From assembly GCF_009687885.1 (NCBI RefSeq), contig NZ_BLAF01000078.1, positions 1-49,752 of the forward strand: 49,752 bases of DNA. Reading direction: 5' to 3'. The notes under the pieces were generated by a model. That model made no database searches, was not told the origin of the DNA, and worked only from the letters and a program-made list of their open reading frames with translations. Shown here in pieces: positions 40,640 to 49,047 of this stretch (position 1 is the first letter of the stretch; each line of letters begins with the position of its first letter). The position numbers were made by a program, and so were the translations under genes. Source of the stretch: Acrocarpospora pleiomorpha. Lineage in GTDB: Bacteria > Actinomycetota > Actinomycetes > Streptosporangiales > Streptosporangiaceae.

Positions 40640-40645
40640 ACTCTA
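40640..40645 (-). promoter_or_regulatory. -10 element for leaderless menF
   Basis: TAGAGT on the minus strand, 7 nt before GTG 40632. The -35 (around TGTCGAA) is weak. Confidence 0.4.
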
Positions 40646-40798
40646 CGCAGAAACTGAACGTGTTCGACATTGGGTGCCCTTTGAGCGGGGGCTCCATGTC
40701 AAGGGCCGATAGGAAGTTGGTCATGGAAGGGACGCCTGCCCGGATGGTGATAGAGCAGACATCTTCGCGATCTCTAGCTTGGGCTCCCGGAGGTGCCC

Positions 40799-41617
40799 AT
40801 GATCAAGAAGATCACGCCCGTGCTCGTGGCCGCGTTGTGCTGGCCGATGACCGGGACGGCGGCTTTGGCGGCGGCCCGTGCCGAACCGGTGGTGCTGGCG
40901 GCGCTCGGGGATTCGATCAGCGTGGGTTTCAACGCCTGCGGCTGGTATGTCGCCTGCCCCTCGCGCTCCTGGGCGGCGGGCGATCACCCGGAGGTCAACA
41001 GTCACTATCTGCGCATGCTGGCCGCGGGGGCGGACGTGAAAGGCTTGAATTTCGCCGTGTCCGGGTCGGTCAGCGCCGATCTGCTCGGGCAGGCGCGCGC
41101 GGCGGTGGCGGCCAAGGCCACCTATGTCACGATCCTGATCGGGGCCAACGACGCCTGCGTCCGTACCGAGAAGCAGATGACGCCGGTGGCCGCCTACCGG
41201 CAGCGGATCGCGGCGGCGTTACGGGAACTGCGGCCGACCGGGGCGCGGGTGTTCCTGGCCAGCGTCCCCGACCTCAAGCATCTGTGGCGTGTCGGCAAGG
41301 ACAACCCGCTGGCCAGGACGTTCTGGTCGATCGGCAAGGTCTGCCAGGCGCTGCTGGCCAATCCGGGGTCGACGGCGAAGAAGGACGTCGAGCGCCGGGA
41401 TCGCGTGCGGGCGCGGGTCGTGGCGTACAACTCACAGCTGGAGGCGGCCTGCGCCGAGTACGGCCCCGGCTGCCGCTACGACGGCGGCCAGGTCTTCGCC
41501 TACCCGTTCACGCTCGACCAGGTCAGCGGGTGGGACTTCTTCCATCCGAACGTCGCGGGGCAGCGGGCGCTGGCCGAGATCACGTTCAGGGAGATGGCCG
41601 ATCTCGAGAAGGTCTAG
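40799..41617 (+). CDS. secreted SGNH/GDSL hydrolase
   Basis: 272 residues. Signal peptide about 1-28 (MIKKITPVLVAALCWPMTGTAALAAARA, AxA-type site). Block I is LGDSISVG (Ser39), block II NFAVSGS, block III IGANDAC, and block V WDFFHPN (Asp246, His249). Related actinobacterial proteins are extracellular lipases or esterases. GGAGGTG stands 4 nt before ATG 40799. The stop overlaps that of the convergent response regulator by 3 nt. Confidence 0.88.
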   Translation: MIKKITPVLVAALCWPMTGTAALAAARAEPVVLAALGDSISVGFNACGWYVACPSRSWAAGDHPEVNSHYLRMLAAGADVKGLNFAVSGSVSADLLGQARAAVAAKATYVTILIGANDACVRTEKQMTPVAAYRQRIAAALRELRPTGARVFLASVPDLKHLWRVGKDNPLARTFWSIGKVCQALLANPGSTAKKDVERRDRVRARVVAYNSQLEAACAEYGPGCRYDGGQVFAYPFTLDQVSGWDFFHPNVAGQRALAEITFREMADLEKV

Positions 41618-42219
41618 AGCCAGCCGTTGTGGCGGGCCAGCCTGGCCGCCTCGACCCGGTTGCGGGTGCGGGTCTTGCCGATGGCCGAGGACAGGTAGTT
41701 GCGCACCGTGCTCTCCGACAGGTGCAGGCGGGCGGCGATGTCCGCGATCGTGGCGCCGTCGCCCGCGACCGTGAGCACGTCGCGTTCCCGGTCGGTGAGC
41801 GGGCTCGGCCCGGCGCTGAGCGCGGCGGCGGCCAGGGCCGGGTCGATCACGCGTTCCCCCGCCAGCACCCGGCGGATGGTGGCGGCGAGCTCCTCCACCG
41901 GGCCGTCCTTCACCAGGAAGCCGTAGGCGCCCGCCTCCATCGCCCGGCGCAGGTAGCCCGGCCGGCCGAACGTGGTGAGGATCACCACCCGGCAGCCGGG
42001 CACCCGCTCGCGCAGGTCGGCCGCGGCCTCCAGACCGCCGCGGCCGGGCATCTCGATGTCGAGCAGGGCCACGTCGGGCCGCGCGTCCAGCGCGGCGGCG
42101 ACCACCTCGTCGCCGCCGGCGACCTGCGCGACGATCTCCATGTCCGGCTCCAGGCCGAGCAGCAGGGCGAGCGCGCCGCGCATCATCGTCTGGTCCTCGG
42201 CCAGCAAAATCCTGATCAT
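41614..42219 (-). CDS. NarL/LuxR-family response regulator (DesR-like)
   Basis: 201 residues. Receiver with LLAEDQ, Asp54 in VALLDIEMP, VVILTTFG and FLVKDGPV; LuxR helix-turn-helix near 140-195 (LTDRERDVLTVAGDGATIADIAARLHLSESTVRNYLSSAIGKT). ATG 42219 overlaps the stop of the kinase gene by 4 nt. Last gene of the ABC-kinase-regulator unit; likely regulates its own transporter, as in DesKR and BceRS-type exporter systems. Confidence 0.92.
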   Translation of the reverse strand: MIRILLAEDQTMMRGALALLLGLEPDMEIVAQVAGGDEVVAAALDARPDVALLDIEMPGRGGLEAAADLRERVPGCRVVILTTFGRPGYLRRAMEAGAYGFLVKDGPVEELAATIRRVLAGERVIDPALAAAALSAGPSPLTDRERDVLTVAGDGATIADIAARLHLSESTVRNYLSSAIGKTRTRNRVEAARLARHNGWL

Positions 42220-43274
42220 GCCGGTACGGTCACCCGCAACCGGAACCCGCTCGCCCCGGCGACCGCCAGCCGCCCCCCGGCCGCCTCGACCCGTTCCCGC
42301 AGCCCGCCGAGCCCGTTTCCCTCCACCGGCTCCGGCGCGCCCTGGCCGTCGTCGAGGATCTCCAGTTCGAGGCCGCCGGTGTCGCTGAGGGTGATCTGGC
42401 AGGAGCGGGCGGCGCTGTGGCGGATGACGTTCGTCACTCCTTCGCGTACGGCCCAGCCGAGGAGGGCGTCGGTTTCGGGCGGGAGCCGTACGGCGGAGGT
42501 CTGGACGCGCAGGCTGATGCCCGCGTCGGCGAGCACGTCGCGGGCGGTGGCGAGTTCGGCGTCCAGGCCGCGCCCGCGGTAGCCGGTGACGGCGGCGCGC
42601 ACCTCGGCGAGGGCCTGGCGGCCGATCTGCTCGATGTCGGCGGCCTGCCGGGCGGCGGCCTCGCCGTCGCCGGGGGCGAGGCGGCGCACGGCCTCGGCCT
42701 TGACGACCATGACCGAGAGGGTGTGGCCGAGCAGGTCGTGCAGGTCGCGGGAGAAGCGCAGCCGCTCCTCCGAGACGGCGACGCGGGCGAGCTCCTTGCG
42801 GGTCTCGGTCAGCTCGTGGATGGTGTCCCAGAGCTGGACGATGATCCACGGGATGAGCCCGGCGACGAACACGCCCCAGCCGGAGAACATCATCAGGAGC
42901 GGGCCGAGGTCGGCGTTCACGGCCAGGGCCACCGCGGTGAGGGCGAGCAGGAGCAGCATGCCGCGGGCGGCCCTGACGGTGGTTCCGGTGGCGATCGCGG
43001 CCATGGTCAGCACGAACGACCAGGCGCCCTGGAAGGCGACGGCGGACGCGACGCCCACCGCGATCAGGAGGGGGAGGGCGATCCTGGTGGCCCTGTCGCG
43101 GTCGGTGAAGGCGAGCCGGGTGGTCCACAGGTAGAGGGCGGCGATGGCGGCGATCGCGGGCCAGGCCAGCCAGAGCGGCTGGTCGCGGCCGGAGACGATC
43201 TCGGCGATGGGGAACCCGCTGAGCAGGACCCAGACGTGGATCCCGGTCCGGTCGGGGGTGTTCACGGTTTCCAT
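42216..43274 (-). CDS. sensor histidine kinase (DesK-like, HisKA_3)
   Basis: 352 residues. Four to five membrane helices in residues 12-147 with very short loops, a coil (IHELTETRKELARVAVSEERLRFSR), then HisKA_3 with phosphoacceptor His179 (SRDLHDLLGHTLSVMVVK) and HATPase_c (AVREGVTNVIRHSAA, GNGLGGLRERVEAAGGRL). No large extracytoplasmic domain, so it may sense membrane state or its partner exporter. Its ATG (43274) overlaps the permease stop (TGATG). Confidence 0.9.
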   Translation of the reverse strand: METVNTPDRTGIHVWVLLSGFPIAEIVSGRDQPLWLAWPAIAAIAALYLWTTRLAFTDRDRATRIALPLLIAVGVASAVAFQGAWSFVLTMAAIATGTTVRAARGMLLLLALTAVALAVNADLGPLLMMFSGWGVFVAGLIPWIIVQLWDTIHELTETRKELARVAVSEERLRFSRDLHDLLGHTLSVMVVKAEAVRRLAPGDGEAAARQAADIEQIGRQALAEVRAAVTGYRGRGLDAELATARDVLADAGISLRVQTSAVRLPPETDALLGWAVREGVTNVIRHSAARSCQITLSDTGGLELEILDDGQGAPEPVEGNGLGGLRERVEAAGGRLAVAGASGFRLRVTVPA

Positions 43275-43999
43275 CAGACCATGCGGGCGGAGCGTAGGTA
43301 ACCGTACCTGGCGTAGGCGGCGAAGGCGGCGGACCAGGCGAGCAGCACCAGGGCGGAGCGAGGATTGGGGGCGTGGTCGAAGGCGACGCTCCAGGAGAGG
43401 TTGGCGTAGCCGTGGACGGGGCTCCAGGTCGCGGCCGTGCCGAGCCAGCCGGGGAGGTTGTTGGTGGGGAACCAGAGCCCGCCGATCACCGATAGGCCGA
43501 TATATCCGGCCAAGTTGGCGGCGGCGGCGTTCTGCGGGGAGAGCAGGTAGCCGTTGCCCAGGGCGAGCAGGCTGAACGGGATCGTGCCTGCCCAGAGCAG
43601 GGCGATGACGGCGATCCACTGCGTCGGGTCGAGCCTGACCTGGTTGACGAAGGCGCCCGCGGACAGGACGAGCGCGATCGAGGGGACCACGATGATCGCG
43701 GCCGTCGCCGTCTTGCCGCTGATGACCTGCCAGGGGGTGAGCGGGGTGAGGCGGAGCTGGCGCAGCCAGCCGAGGGATTTGTCCTCGGCGGTGCCGGTGC
43801 CGTTGCTGAAGGCGCCGCCGAGCGCGCCGTACGCGGCCAGGCCGATCATCGACCAGAGCGCGCCCTCCGGGCGGTCCTCGGCGGGGATGGCCAGGGTGGT
43901 GAAGAGCAGATACATGATCAGGGGGACGGCCAGGCCCATGGTCACGTAGCCGGTGTCGCGGAGCATCTTGCGGACTTCGAGCCGGATATAGGGGATCAT
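43274..43999 (-). CDS. ABC-2 type transporter permease
   Basis: 241 residues from ATG 43999. Six hydrophobic segments; LRQLRLTPLTPWQVISGKTATAAIIVVPSIALVLSAGA and GLSVIGGLWFPTNNLPGWLGTAATWSPVHGYANL are the conserved ABC-2 permease stretches. With the ATPase encoded 73 nt upstream it forms an exporter of lipid, antibiotic or peptide type. Linked with kinase and regulator genes in one operon. Confidence 0.9.
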   Translation of the reverse strand: MIPYIRLEVRKMLRDTGYVTMGLAVPLIMYLLFTTLAIPAEDRPEGALWSMIGLAAYGALGGAFSNGTGTAEDKSLGWLRQLRLTPLTPWQVISGKTATAAIIVVPSIALVLSAGAFVNQVRLDPTQWIAVIALLWAGTIPFSLLALGNGYLLSPQNAAAANLAGYIGLSVIGGLWFPTNNLPGWLGTAATWSPVHGYANLSWSVAFDHAPNPRSALVLLAWSAAFAAYARYGYLRSARMV

Positions 44000-44072
44000 C
44001 CCCGGTTCTCCTTCGAGGTTTGATGTCGTGATCTGGACAGCCCCTGCGGTGAGGTGCCTGGTCGGCGCCTGT

Positions 44073-44798
44073 CTATGGGAGGGGTTTGTGGGCGATAAGG
44101 GCGAGGAAGGCGTCCTCAAGAGGGCTTCCGGCGGCGAGTTCGGCCGCCGCCTTGATGTCGGCGCCGGTGCCCTCGGCGGCGATCCGGCCTTCGGCGAGGA
44201 CGACGATGCGGTCGGCCTGCCGATCGGCCTCTTCCAGGTAGTGGGTGGCGAAGACGATGGTCTTGCCCTGGTCGGTGAGGCGCCGCATGGCGGCCCAGAA
44301 TTCGCGGCGGGCGCGCACGTCCAGGGCGGCGGTGGGTTCGTCCAGGACCAGCAGGCGGGGGTCGCCCGCCAGGGCCATCGCGAAGCGCACCCGCTGGCGC
44401 TGGCCGCCGGACAGGCGGTCGACGCGTTTGCGCTCGAGCCCGGCGATCTGGGCGGTGGCGACGACCTCGGCCATCGGCAGCGGGTTCGGGTAGGTCGCCC
44501 GGATGAAGGTCAGCAGCTCCTTCACGGTGACCCGCGGTGGTGTGCCGCCTTCCTGCTGCATCGCGCCGACCAGTCCGCGCTGTACGGCTTGCGTGGGGTC
44601 GCGGTCGTACAGGCGGGCGTGCCCGGAGTCGGGCGTGATCACGCCGAGCAGCATGCCGATGGTGGTGGACTTCCCGGCGCCGTTGGCGCCGCACAGGGCC
44701 AGCGTCTGGCCTTCGGGGATGGTGAGGGAGAGCCCGTCGACGGCGGTCACGTCGTGGTAGCTCTTGCGGATGTCGTCGAGGACGACGGCGTTCGTCAT
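44073..44798 (-). CDS. ABC transporter ATP-binding protein
   Basis: 241 residues. Walker A GANGAGKST (37-45), Q-loop in GAMQQEGGTPP, signature LSGGQRQR, Walker B LLVLDEPTAALD and the switch His in VFATHYLEEAD are all intact. The DrrA/CcmA-like subfamily pairs with ABC-2 permeases. First gene of the minus-strand unit ATPase-permease-kinase-regulator. Divergent from the HtrA gene across a 121-nt region with a palindrome. Confidence 0.93.
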   Translation of the reverse strand: MTNAVVLDDIRKSYHDVTAVDGLSLTIPEGQTLALCGANGAGKSTTIGMLLGVITPDSGHARLYDRDPTQAVQRGLVGAMQQEGGTPPRVTVKELLTFIRATYPNPLPMAEVVATAQIAGLERKRVDRLSGGQRQRVRFAMALAGDPRLLVLDEPTAALDVRARREFWAAMRRLTDQGKTIVFATHYLEEADRQADRIVVLAEGRIAAEGTGADIKAAAELAAGSPLEDAFLALIAHKPLP

Positions 44799-44858
44799 GG
44801 TCGGAACGGTAATTTTCGGGGCCGCTGGCCCGGCAGGCCGCACAATCCTCTGTTCGGG

Positions 44859-44872
44859 AGGACAAATGTCCT
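44859..44872. promoter_or_regulatory. palindrome between the exporter operon and the protease gene
   Basis: AGGACA-AA-TGTCCT (6-bp arms) lies in the 121-nt divergent intergenic region, 60 nt from either start. It could be the binding site of the operon's own response regulator and so link the protease to the two-component system. Confidence 0.4.
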
Positions 44873-44919
44873 GGGTTATGAGGTGTAATGAAGTAATTGG
44901 TGTATGAAGGTGGTGCCCC

Positions 44920-45831
44920 ATGGATGAGTACTCCAGGATCGTCGCGTCCGTCGCGGCGGAGCTGACGCCCAAGGTGGCGAGCGTCAAGGCGGGGCGGTCG
45001 AGCGGCTCCGCGGTGATCTTCACGGCGGATGGGTTCCTGCTCACGAACGCGCATGTGGTCGGCTCGGCGCGTACGGGCTCCGCCGCCTTCTCCGACGGGA
45101 CGAGCGCGGAGTTCGCGGTCGTCGGCGCGGATCCGCTGTCGGATCTGGCGGTGCTGCGGGCGCTGGAGCCCACCCCGCCGCCGGTCACGCTGGGGGACAG
45201 CGACACGCTGGTGGTCGGCCAGCTGGTGGTGGCCGTGGGCACGCCACTGGGCCTCACCGGCTCGGTGACCGCCGGGGTGGTGTCGGGTTTAGGGCGTTCG
45301 CTGCCGGCGCGCAGCGGGTCCGCGGTGCGGCTGATCGAGGATGTCATCCAGACCGACGCGGCCCTCAACCCCGGCAATTCCGGCGGCGCGCTCGCCGACG
45401 CCGGCGGGCACGTGGTGGGCATCAACACGGCGGTGGCCGGGACCGGTCTGGGCCTGGCGGTTCCGATCAACTCCACGACGCGGTCGATCGTGGCCGCGCT
45501 GATGCGCGACGGGCGGGTACGGCGGGCCTACCTCGGGCTGGTCACGACACCCGCGCCGCTGCCGCCCGCGATCAGGGAGCGGGTCGGGCAGGCGAGCGCG
45601 TTGCGGGTGGTGGAGGTGGTCGCGGGGTCTCCGGCGGCGCGGGCCGGGTTGCGGGCGGGGGATCTGGTGCTGAGCGCGGGGCGCAAGCCGGTGGGGGACG
45701 CGCAGGGGCTGCAGCGGCTGATGTTCGCGGAGGCGATCGGGCGGCCGTTGCCGGTGACGGTGCTGCGCAACGGCGCCCTGGTGGATGTGATCGCGGAACC
45801 GACGGAGCTCACGCCGTACTCTACTTTGTAA
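44920..45831 (+). CDS. HtrA/DegP-like serine protease with C-terminal PDZ domain
   Basis: 303 residues. Trypsin-like fold with triad His45 (TNAHVV), Asp75 (SDLAVL) and Ser154 (NPGNSGGA), followed by one PDZ domain (about 205-295: VVEVVAGSPAARAGLRAGDLVLSAGRKPV). Unlike typical HtrA proteins it has no signal peptide or membrane helix; residues 1-25 are MDEYSRIVASVAAELTPKVASVKAG. It may therefore be cytoplasmic or exported by another route. Divergent from an ABC-2 exporter operon. Confidence 0.88.
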   Translation: MDEYSRIVASVAAELTPKVASVKAGRSSGSAVIFTADGFLLTNAHVVGSARTGSAAFSDGTSAEFAVVGADPLSDLAVLRALEPTPPPVTLGDSDTLVVGQLVVAVGTPLGLTGSVTAGVVSGLGRSLPARSGSAVRLIEDVIQTDAALNPGNSGGALADAGGHVVGINTAVAGTGLGLAVPINSTTRSIVAALMRDGRVRRAYLGLVTTPAPLPPAIRERVGQASALRVVEVVAGSPAARAGLRAGDLVLSAGRKPVGDAQGLQRLMFAEAIGRPLPVTVLRNGALVDVIAEPTELTPYSTL

Positions 45832-45863
45832 AGACGGTCGCTTTGGGTGCTTACTTCAGGTAC

Positions 45864-46574
45864 TTACAAGGCTTGCAGCAGTGCCGAGAGGTCCGCTGGG
45901 CGGGAGAACATCGGCCAGTGGCTGGTGGGGAGTTCGCGGATCTGCCACTCCGTTCCGGTCACCGCAGCGAAGTAAGGGTGGCCTTGGGCAATCAGGTCCC
46001 TTATCTGGGCTGTTGAGAACATGCAGCTCACGAGCGTTTTAGGAACCTTGTCGACGGCGCCCGTGAGGAAGATGGGCTGGTTGATCGGGCCGAGCGGCTG
46101 GTCGGTGGCCCGGGCGCCCATCAGGTCCCTGGCCTCCTGAGTCAGGCCCTCGGCGCCGGGATGGCTCTCCAAGGAGATGAAAGGGAACCGGTAGCCGTCG
46201 ACGAGCGCGACCTCTACAGTTTCGCGTCCGACGAGGTCTATCTGGGCCATACCGTCCGGGACCGGGCCGCTGTCGACGTAGACGACACGGGCGACACGTT
46301 CGGGGATCCTGTCAGCGGCCGCGGTGACCGTGCCACCGCTTCCACTGTGCGCGACCAGGATGACGTCGTGCAGGTCCTCGTAGGTGATGAGGTTGACGAT
46401 GTCGCTGATGTGATCGTCGAGGGAGAGCTCAGGCGAGGCCAGGTGCACTCGATCGGCAAGCCCCGTGAGACTGAGGGGGTACGCGACATGCCCCGCCGCC
46501 CGAAGATCATCGACAACATCCTTCCAGGCCCACGCACCCAGCCAGAATCCCGGCACCAGGACAAAAGTACTCAT
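45864..46574 (-). CDS. alpha/beta hydrolase, EstC/methyl-esterase-like
   Basis: 236 residues. Oxyanion region LVPGFWLGAWAW, nucleophile Ser77 in VAHSGSGG, and His in PTSHWPMFSRP near the C-terminus. The group includes small-molecule esterases and plant salicylate/hydroxynitrile-lyase-like enzymes; the substrate is unknown. ATG 46574 is preceded by GAGGAG 5 nt away. Divergent from the WYL regulator, which probably represses it. Confidence 0.82.
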   Translation of the reverse strand: MSTFVLVPGFWLGAWAWKDVVDDLRAAGHVAYPLSLTGLADRVHLASPELSLDDHISDIVNLITYEDLHDVILVAHSGSGGTVTAAADRIPERVARVVYVDSGPVPDGMAQIDLVGRETVEVALVDGYRFPFISLESHPGAEGLTQEARDLMGARATDQPLGPINQPIFLTGAVDKVPKTLVSCMFSTAQIRDLIAQGHPYFAAVTGTEWQIRELPTSHWPMFSRPADLSALLQAL

Positions 46575-46650
46575 TACGCTCCTCTGATTGGTTGTTGTTC
46601 CGGTGCGTGCTCGCGGTTGTTGCGTTGGGGTTGGGGTGTTGTGCTGGTTC

Positions 46651-46800
46651 TTGACGGCGTTGAGGTCCTTGGTTCCTCTGATTCGTTGCTGGTCTCGACC
46701 CGAGCAAGCCGCCCTTGCCGGGGAACGAGACTTTCGTGAGCGCCGTGCCAATCCTCGACGACGTTGAGGTCCATTGATTCGTCTGATTCGTTGTCTCGAC
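46651..46800. repeat. imperfect direct repeat of about 48 bp in the divergent region
   Basis: Copy A (46651-46699) and copy B (46755-46800) share GACGrCGTTGAGGTCC, TCTGATTCGTTG and TCTCGAC, differing by a 4-nt gap and a few substitutions. A third partial copy of CCTCTGATTSGTTG occurs at 46584-46597. The spacing of about 100 bp suggests duplicated regulatory DNA between the hydrolase and WYL-regulator genes. Confidence 0.55.
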
Positions 46801-46805
46801 TGTAT

Positions 46806-46815
46806 GGATATATCC
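46806..46815. promoter_or_regulatory. palindrome GGATATATCC before the WYL regulator gene
   Basis: A perfect 10-bp palindrome 20 nt before ATG 46835, the most AT-rich spot in the region. It probably overlaps the -10 region and may be the regulator's own operator. Confidence 0.35.
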
Positions 46816-46834
46816 GGACAGAATCGGTCCTGAT

Positions 46835-47776
46835 ATGACGACGAATCGTGTGCTTACTCTGTTGGAGCTGCTTCAGGCTCGGCCCGGTCTGACCGGCCCG
46901 GAACTGGCCGCCCGCCTGGAGGTCGACGAGCGCACCATCCGCCGCTACGTCGCCCGGTTGACCGATCTGGGTGTGCCGGTTCAGGCGGATCGTGGGCGTT
47001 ACGGCGGGTATCGGTTGCTGCCGGGTTTCAAGCTGCCGCCATTGATGTTGTCGGAGGACGAGGCGACGGCGGTGGTTCTGGGCCTGCTGGTAGGCCGTCA
47101 CAACGGGGTCGCCCTGGGTACGGAAAGTGCCCTGGCCAAGATCGAACGCGTCCTCCCCAAAGCCCTGGGAGAGCGCGTCCGGGCCATTTCGGAAACGGTC
47201 GGCCTGGCCTTCCACCGCCCCGCCTCGCCTCCGCTGCCCCCGTCGGCCCTGCTGTCACTCGCGGACGCGACACGCCGCCGCCGCAGGGTCCAGATGCGAT
47301 ACCGCTCCTTCCGCGGCGCCCCGACCACTCGCGACCTGGACCCTTACGGCCTGGTCCTGCACTCCGCCCGCTGGTATGTGACCGGTTTCGACCACCTTCG
47401 CCAGGAACTCCGTACATTCCGCGCCGACCGGGTGATTTCCGTCGACCTCCTGGAGGAGACTTTCGCGCCCCCGGACGATTTCAACGCGGTCACTCACGTC
47501 TTGGACTCCCTGGCGGGCGTTCCGTTCCGGCACGAGGTCGAGGTGGTGCTGCACGCACCCCTGGAGGAGGTAAGGCGGCGCGTCCCTCCTTCGGTGGGAT
47601 CCCTGACGGAGATCGGTTCCGGGGTTCGGTTGGTGGCGCGGGCCGAGCGCCTCGATGGGATGGCTCAAATGCTGGCCGGGCTGGGCTGGTCCTTTGCGGT
47701 CGTACGACCAGACAAGTTGCGCGTGGAGGTTCTAGCTCTGGCGGATCGGTTGCGTGGTTTTGTTCATGAGAGTTGA
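46835..47776 (+). CDS. WYL-domain transcriptional regulator (YafY/DeoR-like)
   Basis: 313 residues. N-terminal HTH_11 (RVLTLLELLQARPGLTGPELAARLEVDERTIRRYVARLTDLGVPVQADRGRYGGYRL), WYL domain about 145-210 (RVQMRYRSFRGAPTTRDLDPYGLVLHSARWYVTGFD), and a WCX-like C-terminal region. WYL domains sense nucleic acids or nucleotides in some systems. Divergent to an alpha/beta hydrolase gene, an arrangement common in actinomycetes. Confidence 0.9.
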   Translation: MTTNRVLTLLELLQARPGLTGPELAARLEVDERTIRRYVARLTDLGVPVQADRGRYGGYRLLPGFKLPPLMLSEDEATAVVLGLLVGRHNGVALGTESALAKIERVLPKALGERVRAISETVGLAFHRPASPPLPPSALLSLADATRRRRRVQMRYRSFRGAPTTRDLDPYGLVLHSARWYVTGFDHLRQELRTFRADRVISVDLLEETFAPPDDFNAVTHVLDSLAGVPFRHEVEVVLHAPLEEVRRRVPPSVGSLTEIGSGVRLVARAERLDGMAQMLAGLGWSFAVVRPDKLRVEVLALADRLRGFVHES

Positions 47777-48093
47777 CCGCAGGTGCTTGCCAGGTGTGGC
47801 TGCGACCCTGTTTTGGTGAAGTCGTTGTTCGTGATTTTCGACCGTACGACATACTCGCCGCCGACCCCGCCACGCTCACGCCCTCCTTCCTGTCCTACAT
47901 TCGGTGACCCGCCTACGGCCTGGACCGCTTCACCTTCCTCCTCGGTGGCAGCGACGGCGAGAACCTCTTCGGGCAAGACCAGCCATAACGCCAGACGACA
48001 GGCCCGACGAGCACGCCGCGACCGTCGCCTGCCCAGCCCTGCGCGCTTACCTCAGCCACGGCCGCGACCCCGCATGCGCATAGCCTGCTCGCC
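47777..48093 (+). pseudogene. degenerate coding remnant between the WYL and methyltransferase genes
   Basis: This 317-nt gap has no intact gene. In one frame it reads FRPYDILAADPATLTPSFLSYIR, stop, then PAYGLDRFTFLLGGSDGENLFG, stop; another frame ends with a natural-looking PDEHAATVACPALRAYLSHGRDPACA before TAG at 48080-48082. The pattern suggests a decayed gene with in-frame stops. I do not recognise the family. Confidence 0.35.
48081..48086 (+). promoter_or_regulatory. -10 element for leaderless methyltransferase mRNA
   Basis: TAGCCT is followed by 7 nt and the ATG at 48094. No upstream ribosome site is present. Confidence 0.4.
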
Positions 48094-48750
48094 ATGGACA
48101 CCCATCCAGCAGATCTGGTCCGCTCCGGCTACAACGCGCTTTCTCGCCACTACCGCAGTGACGACGACGCAGCACACGAGTACGACCGCTGGCGGGCCGA
48201 TCTGCGGGATCGCCTCCCCGGGCGAGGCCAGATCCTGGACCTGGGATGCGGTTGCGGCATCCCGGTCACCCGGCACCTCGCCGCCGTCGGGCACCAGGTG
48301 ACCGGCGTGGACATCAGCGACGTCCAGGTCGAGCGCGCCCGCCGGCTCGTCCCGGGCGCCGCCTTCATCCGCGCCGACGCCACCGAACTGGACTTCCCGC
48401 CCGGCTCCTTCGACGCCGTCATCTGCCTCTACGCGCTGATTCACATGCCGCTCGACCGCCAGCCGCGCCTGCTGCACGACATCGCCCGCTGGCTGCGCCC
48501 CGGCGGCTGGCTCCTCGCCACCACCGGGCAGGACGCCTGGACCGGCACGCAGGACAACTGGCTCGGCGGGCCCGCCGCCATGTGGTGGAGTCACGCCGAC
48601 GCCACCACCTACCGGTCCTGGCTGCGCCAAGCTGGCCTGGCGATCATCGACCAGCAGTTCGTTCCCGAGGGAGACAGCGGTCACGCGCTGTTCTGGGCAC
48701 GCCAACCCGTCACCAGTGCACTCGGGCAATCTGAAGCCCTCCCTTGTTAG
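48094..48750 (+). CDS. class I SAM-dependent methyltransferase
   Basis: 218 residues. Motif I ILDLGCGCGIPVTRHL, acidic residue VTGVDISDVQVERAR, motif II ADATELDFPPGSFDAVICLYALIHMP, motif III LRPGGWLLATTGQ. The substrate is not evident; such UbiE/Tam-like enzymes methylate small molecules. Start ATG 48094 fits a leaderless promoter. Isolated between a degenerate region and a noncoding stretch. Confidence 0.85.
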   Translation: MDTHPADLVRSGYNALSRHYRSDDDAAHEYDRWRADLRDRLPGRGQILDLGCGCGIPVTRHLAAVGHQVTGVDISDVQVERARRLVPGAAFIRADATELDFPPGSFDAVICLYALIHMPLDRQPRLLHDIARWLRPGGWLLATTGQDAWTGTQDNWLGGPAAMWWSHADATTYRSWLRQAGLAIIDQQFVPEGDSGHALFWARQPVTSALGQSEALPC

Positions 48751-49002
48751 GAGACCCCCGGCCCGCCTCTGGTTGACAGAGCCATCTGGGCAAGATCAAC
48801 TGAAACGATCCTCGTCAGTACCACCCAGGGCCACCCCGGGCCCACCGCCGACCGCACCCGTCATGAGGCAGGCATCTCACCAAAATTGCCGGCCCAGTTC
48901 AGCTCCTCGCGACGGGCAACGTCTCCCGGGACGGGCCTGCCGGAGTGCGGTCATTTCTCGCGAACAAAAGTCACGGTCTCAGCCGGCAAGTGCGGTCAGA
49001 AC

Positions 49003-49047
49003 TCACGAAAATCGTGGTCAGCTCTCGGCTCTGGCTAAATTTCGTGA
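49003..49047. terminator. inverted repeat TCACGAAA...TTTCGTGA at the NUDIX gene end
   Basis: Perfect 8-bp arms (49003-49010 and 49040-49047) with a 29-nt loop; the right arm overlaps the NUDIX gene's last codons. It may be a terminator for that minus-strand gene. In 48751-49002 there is otherwise only a possible TTGACA/TCAACT promoter (48773-48801) and two GTGCGGTCA repeats (48945 and 48990) with no downstream gene. Confidence 0.3.

Noticed and set aside
48773..48801. TTGACA-17-TCAACT promoter after the methyltransferase gene
   Set aside because: The -10 lacks the invariant TA and no + strand gene lies downstream; mentioned only as a weak possibility.
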